A stretch of DNA of 8,995 bases, taken from Pseudomonadota bacterium. Lineage in GTDB: Bacteria; Pseudomonadota; Gammaproteobacteria; Acidiferrobacterales; Acidiferrobacteraceae. Where the stretch lies: the NCBI GenBank assembly GCA_021795255.1, contig JAJYPQ010000133.1:1-8995 (forward strand), in the 5' to 3' direction. The notes under the pieces are model-generated. The model was given only the letters and a program-made list of their open reading frames with translations. It did not search any database and was not told the DNA's origin. Both the position numbers and the translations under genes were made by a program. This document shows, one piece after another, positions 5,984 through 8,995 of this stretch; the first letter of the stretch is position 1, and each line of letters opens with the position of its first letter.

Positions 5984-6017
5984 GGCGAATGGGGGCCTCA
6001 AAGTGCCCCCATTCGCC
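5984..6017. repeat. Perfect 13-bp-arm inverted repeat upstream of stbA
   Basis: GGCGAATGGGGGC (5984-5996) and GCCCCCATTCGCC (6005-6017) are exact reverse complements around an 8-base spacer (CTCAAAGT). The repeat lies about 70 bases ahead of the stbA-like start and next to the phased repeats. There is no T-run, so a protein-binding site, or a single-strand hairpin used in transfer, is more likely than a terminator. Confidence 0.8.
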
Positions 6018-6020
6018 GAG

Positions 6021-6075
6021 TGTGGACGGATACCGGACGCTTGGAGGATGGACTGAGGCCGTGACGCGGATGGAA
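6021..6075 (+). repeat. Five 11-bp-phased direct repeats (GGAYGS core)
   Basis: Cores start at exact 11-base steps: GGACGG (6024), GGACGC (6035), GGATGG (6046), a degenerate GGCCGT (6057) and GGATGG (6068). One-helical-turn phasing places every copy on the same DNA face, as expected for cooperative protein binding. R388 StbA binds 9-bp repeats separated by 2 bp, which is the same 11-bp period, upstream of stbA. This array is likely the site of the adjacent StbA/TraK-like protein, which is inference from position and spacing. Confidence 0.65.
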
Positions 6076-6140
6076 GTGACTGTTTGCCCGGGTTGCGGGC
6101 GTATGACGACCTGAATCGGACCTCAACACGTCCCGTAAAC

Positions 6141-6163
6141 GTCCACCCCCTTCGGGGATGGAC
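6141..6163. repeat. Hairpin with TTC/GAA loop in the oriT region
   Basis: GTCCACCCCC (6141-6150) pairs with GGGGATGGAC (6154-6163) with one mismatch around a TTC loop (GAA on the minus strand). It lies on the leading-region side of the proposed nic. Its GGATGGACT end repeats the sequence at 6046-6054. Confidence 0.65.
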
Positions 6164-6195
6164 TAACCACACAACCGCACCAGCTTCGCTTGTGC
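6164..6195 (-). other. Candidate nic site with relaxase recognition hairpin
   Basis: On the minus strand, the hairpin GCACAAGC-GAA-GCTGGTGC (6195 to 6177, one mismatch) is followed by GGTTGTGTGGTTAG. The F-plasmid nic context is a TraI recognition hairpin followed about eight to nine bases later by GGTGT|GG. The equivalent cut here would fall between 6169 and 6168, eight bases after the stem. The polarity is right: the 5' end produced would lead into the stb genes, and the relaxase gene would enter last. This is a hypothesis from resemblance, not a proven nic. Confidence 0.45.
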
Positions 6196-6394
6196 CCTTC
6201 GCTCCGCTCGGGGGTGCCGCCTTCGCCGCCGTCTGTGTGCCTCCCTACTACCCATGTTGCCGATAGCAGAGATCACCACGACACCAAACGCGGCCCTGTT
6301 TTGGGCGCTATTCGCCACCCACCCCATGCCAAACCTCGTCATCATTTCCTGGTACGCCGCACTATCTGTGAACCGACGTTACGGAGAAGAACAC

Positions 6395-8995
6395 ATGACC
6401 ATTGGTATCAAGCATCTCTCAGTACAACCCGGCCAGGACCCTGGAAAGGCAGCAGCGGGGATCACTAGCTATGTCCGAAATGAACGCGACCTTGAAAAGG
6501 GATCGGGTTACTACACCGCGTCCGGCGGCGCCCCTGGGGTCTGGATGGGCGAGGGGGCGCGGGCCCTCGGTCTTGAAGGGCCCGTGAACGACCGGGTTCA
6601 TAATGAGCTTCTGCAGGGCCATCTCCCGAATGGGGAGGACATCAGCAGGCGCGGTGGTAGGCAGGCCGAGCGGCGCATGGCGACGGACCTCACCATGAGT
6701 GCCCCAAAGTCGTTTTCCTTGTTGGTGCTGGGAAGCGGTGATGACCGTCTCAAGGGCTTATGGGACGAAGCGGTCGGGGTCGCTGCCGGCGTGATCGAGC
6801 GCGAATGCCTCACCGCTCGCAGGGGGCACGGAGGCGCGTCGGTCGAGCACACCGGGAAAATGGTGGCCTCCGCGTTCACGCACGAGGACGCGCGCACGGT
6901 CGATGGCCGCGCGGACCCCGACCTTCATACCCACCTGTTGGTTATGAATATGACGCAGCGCGGGGATGGTGAATGGGTCGCGCGCGATCTCGATTTTGGG
7001 AAGGATTCGGTTCTTCGCATGACGGCCGATTTCGCGGCCAAAGCTTATCTCGCCCAGCGCCTCCAGGAATTGGGCTACCCAGTTCGTCTTACTAAAGACG
7101 GGTTTGAAGTGGAGGGTATAACCCCGGCACAAATCGATGCCTTCTCCCGCCGCCGCGACCAAGTCGATGTGGCTCTGGCGGAACAGGGCTTGACGCGGGA
7201 GGGGAGTACGGCCGCGCAGCGCGACGCCGCGAACCTCGGGACGCGTGGCGACAAGACATCATTAAGTCAGGAGGATCAGCGCTGGGAGTGGCGGGAGCGG
7301 ATGCGGGAGGCAAGTCTGGATTTGGACCGCCTGGAACGCGAGGCGCGAGCGCGGGGACCGGTTCAAACACCAGACCTATCCTCCGAGGCCGTTAAATCCG
7401 CCGCTCGGCATTTGTCCGAGCGCGAGACGGTTTTCTCCAAGAACCAAACTCGCCTGGAAGCCCTGAAGGCCGGCATGGGTTCAACCGACCTGCCAGGTGT
7501 TGAGGCCTCAATGGCCGCTGGTCAAGGCGGCCTGCTCGATGTAGGGGACGGTCGGCTCACAACCCGCGACGCCTTACATCGTGAGCAAGAGATCCTTGCT
7601 CGGGCCCGTGCCGGTCACGACCAGGCCGCGCCGCTCCTGTCTGGCCCGGACGCCATGACCTTTATGCAAGCGCGCGAAGTCTCCCAAGGATTTGCATTTT
7701 CTAATGGTCAGCGCGAAGCCCTATTCCACTCTCTCACGTCCCCAGACAGCGTCCTGGGAATAGTGGGCGCGGCGGGCGCTGGCAAAACCACAAGCATGGC
7801 CGGATATGTGCAGGCAGCAAGGGCGGCCGGTTATCAAGTCGTAGGCATCGCCCCCTCCGCCGCCGCGTCCCATGAATTGAAAAGCGCGGACGCCGACGAT
7901 ACGCGGACCCTTGCCAGCCTCCTGGCCTCCAAGCAAACAGCAGATCAGCAGCGCATCTATATTCTGGACGAAGCCGGCATGGTGAGCGGCCAAGACATGG
8001 ACGCGCTTCTCAAGCGCATAGACGCCGAAGGCGCCCGGTTGCTTATGGTCGGTGATCCCTTGCAATTGAGCGCCGTCGAGGCCGGTAGTCCTTTCCAGCA
8101 TATGCTGGAAACCGGGGCCGTCCCCTACGCCACCATTGATGAAATTCAACGCCAACGCGATCCTCAGCTGCGCGCAATCGCCCAGGCCTTTGCGCGGGGT
8201 GAGGCCCGTCGCGCCACCGAGCTTGCACGTCCGTATATGCAAGAGGTGGAGATACAGCAAGAAGGTACCAAGGCCACAACGCAAGCGAAGCGCGCCGCGA
8301 TTGCTGCCACGACTGCCGCTGATTATTTGTCTCGCGATGCTGGAATGCGCAACGCGACTTTGGTTGTGAGTGGCACCAACGACCTCCGTCGCCAGATCAA
8401 TGAACGCATTCGCGAAGGCCTACGGTCCCAAGGCGTAGTCTCCCAGGAATCCGTTACCGTAACGGCCCTCGATAAAGCGGGGCTTACCCGCGAACAGCAG
8501 GCGCGCCCCGAGTCCTATAAGGCAGGTACGGTGGTGCGACTGGCGGAGGGGCATGGCCGTGACCGCCACCCGGTCGAATACCGTGTGCAGGAAGTCAAAG
8601 GAAATACCGTCACGGTCACGAATCGCGAGGGCGACACGCGCGACTGGAACCCCGCCAAAGAGCGTCCGGCGGGCGTCTATCAGCCCCGAGACATGGAATT
8701 GTCACCCGGTGACACAATCGTGTTCCGCGAAAATCAGCGTGGTGTAGATCGCATCCGCAACGGCGAAGCGGCCACCATTGACCGTATTGAGGATGGCCAA
8801 CCCATCGCCCGCCTCGACTCCGGTCAAGAGGTCGCGCTGGACCCAGCCACAGGCCAGACCGTGGATTATGGCTGGTGCCGGACCATCCATTCTGCTCAAG
8901 GGGCCACGGTGGATCATGTCATTGTCGCCGGCGAGGCCTCCCGGGTCGGCACCGCCCAAACGGCCTACGTGGCGGCCAGCCGCGAGCGCGAGACC
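6395..8995 (+). CDS. mobF: MobF-family conjugative relaxase-helicase (TrwC/TraI-like), 3' end cut
   Basis: 867 residues are visible and the frame is open to the right edge. Residues 1-~300 are a MobF relaxase. Candidate catalytic tyrosines are Y26 (in ITSYVRNE) and Y39/Y40 (SGYYTASGGAPGVWMGEG). A SAPKSFSLL motif follows, and metal-binding histidines H163 (FTHE), H178 and H180 (PDLHTH) are present. The rest is a RecD2/TraI-type 5'-3' helicase: Walker A GAAGAGKT (K464), Walker B ILDEAGM (D525, E526), GDPLQLSAV (~553), TIHSAQGATVDHV, and YVAASRERE near the edge. In TrwC and TraI this enzyme nicks oriT, stays covalently bound to the transferred strand and unwinds the plasmid. The ATG at 6395 has GGAG eight bases upstream and lies directly after the oriT-like region, with no trwA- or trwB-like gene between. 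Perhaps 100 or more C-terminal residues are missing, compared with R388 TrwC (about 966 residues). Confidence 0.95.
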   Translation, partial: MTIGIKHLSVQPGQDPGKAAAGITSYVRNERDLEKGSGYYTASGGAPGVWMGEGARALGLEGPVNDRVHNELLQGHLPNGEDISRRGGRQAERRMATDLTMSAPKSFSLLVLGSGDDRLKGLWDEAVGVAAGVIERECLTARRGHGGASVEHTGKMVASAFTHEDARTVDGRADPDLHTHLLVMNMTQRGDGEWVARDLDFGKDSVLRMTADFAAKAYLAQRLQELGYPVRLTKDGFEVEGITPAQIDAFSRRRDQVDVALAEQGLTREGSTAAQRDAANLGTRGDKTSLSQEDQRWEWRERMREASLDLDRLEREARARGPVQTPDLSSEAVKSAARHLSERETVFSKNQTRLEALKAGMGSTDLPGVEASMAAGQGGLLDVGDGRLTTRDALHREQEILARARAGHDQAAPLLSGPDAMTFMQAREVSQGFAFSNGQREALFHSLTSPDSVLGIVGAAGAGKTTSMAGYVQAARAAGYQVVGIAPSAAASHELKSADADDTRTLASLLASKQTADQQRIYILDEAGMVSGQDMDALLKRIDAEGARLLMVGDPLQLSAVEAGSPFQHMLETGAVPYATIDEIQRQRDPQLRAIAQAFARGEARRATELARPYMQEVEIQQEGTKATTQAKRAAIAATTAADYLSRDAGMRNATLVVSGTNDLRRQINERIREGLRSQGVVSQESVTVTALDKAGLTREQQARPESYKAGTVVRLAEGHGRDRHPVEYRVQEVKGNTVTVTNREGDTRDWNPAKERPAGVYQPRDMELSPGDTIVFRENQRGVDRIRNGEAATIDRIEDGQPIARLDSGQEVALDPATGQTVDYGWCRTIHSAQGATVDHVIVAGEASRVGTAQTAYVAASRERET

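Larger units (their letters stand above)
5935..6394. other. Candidate oriT and stb regulatory region
   Basis: This 460-base gene-free region separates the leftward stb-like operon from the rightward relaxase, the position of oriT in R388 and in RP4. It contains, in order, a 13-bp-arm perfect inverted repeat, an 11-bp-phased repeat array, a short GCCCG/CGGGC inverted repeat (6086-6100), and two hairpins with GAA loops on the minus strand. A nic-like GTGTGG follows the second hairpin. From about 6200 to 6380 no further structure stands out. Promoters for both operons must lie here, but none is clear. Confidence 0.65.

Noticed and set aside
5935..6394. R388-type nic (TGTCT|ATAGC) or RP4-type nic (ATCCTG)
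   Set aside because: Neither sequence is found on either strand of the region; the F-like GTGTGG context is the better match.
6190..6468. + strand frame overlapping the relaxase start
   Set aside because: It runs out of frame into the conserved N-terminus of the relaxase, begins in the oriT-like hairpin zone and has no ribosome binding site.
7721..8284. 187-codon frame antisense to the helicase domain
   Set aside because: It lies wholly within strongly conserved helicase coding sequence and is Gly/Cys/His-rich, as expected of a GC-rich shadow frame.

Overview
The window looks like part of a conjugative or mobilisable plasmid, or an integrated conjugative element, of a Gram-negative host, most likely a proteobacterium. 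The evidence is a MobF (TrwC/TraI) relaxase, divergent stbABC/traKLM-like genes, moderately high GC and strong AGGAGG-type ribosome binding sites. No species can be named from the sequence. Both edges cut through genes.

Left part (1-3818) is cargo. The end of an unrecognised + strand gene is followed by a perfect 20-bp-arm inverted repeat. Then comes a leftward three-gene operon (2371 down to 539): a small ubiquitin-like protein of the multiubiquitin family, a ThiF/E1-type adenylyltransferase with an N-terminal DUF6791-like region, and a Cys/His-rich DUF6527-type protein. The genes overlap by 41 and 49 bases. Divergent from it, an XRE-type regulator and an ImmA/IrrE metallopeptidase are directly abutted. 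The shared intergenic region holds a clear 9-4-9 operator. I read this as a self-regulated bacterial ubiquitin-like modification cassette, probably for defence or stress response, carried on a mobile element. The families are recognised from residues; the function is inference.

Middle (3819-4173) is a 355-base stretch without a convincing gene. It separates cargo from backbone.

Right part (4174-8995) is transfer backbone. A leftward operon encodes StbA/TraK-like, StbB/TraL-like (ParA-type ATPase) and StbC/TraM-like (membrane-anchored) proteins. A 478-base region (5917-6394) follows, then a rightward MobF relaxase-helicase that runs off the window. This region looks like the oriT/centromere-like control locus. 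It has a perfect 13-bp-arm hairpin, five GGAYGS-type repeats in exact 11-bp register, and two GAA-loop hairpins. One hairpin is followed eight bases later, on the minus strand, by GTGTGG, resembling the F-plasmid nic context. The order stb - oriT - relaxase matches IncW/IncN and IncP layouts, with stb in the leading region, but no trwA-type accessory gene lies between oriT and the relaxase.
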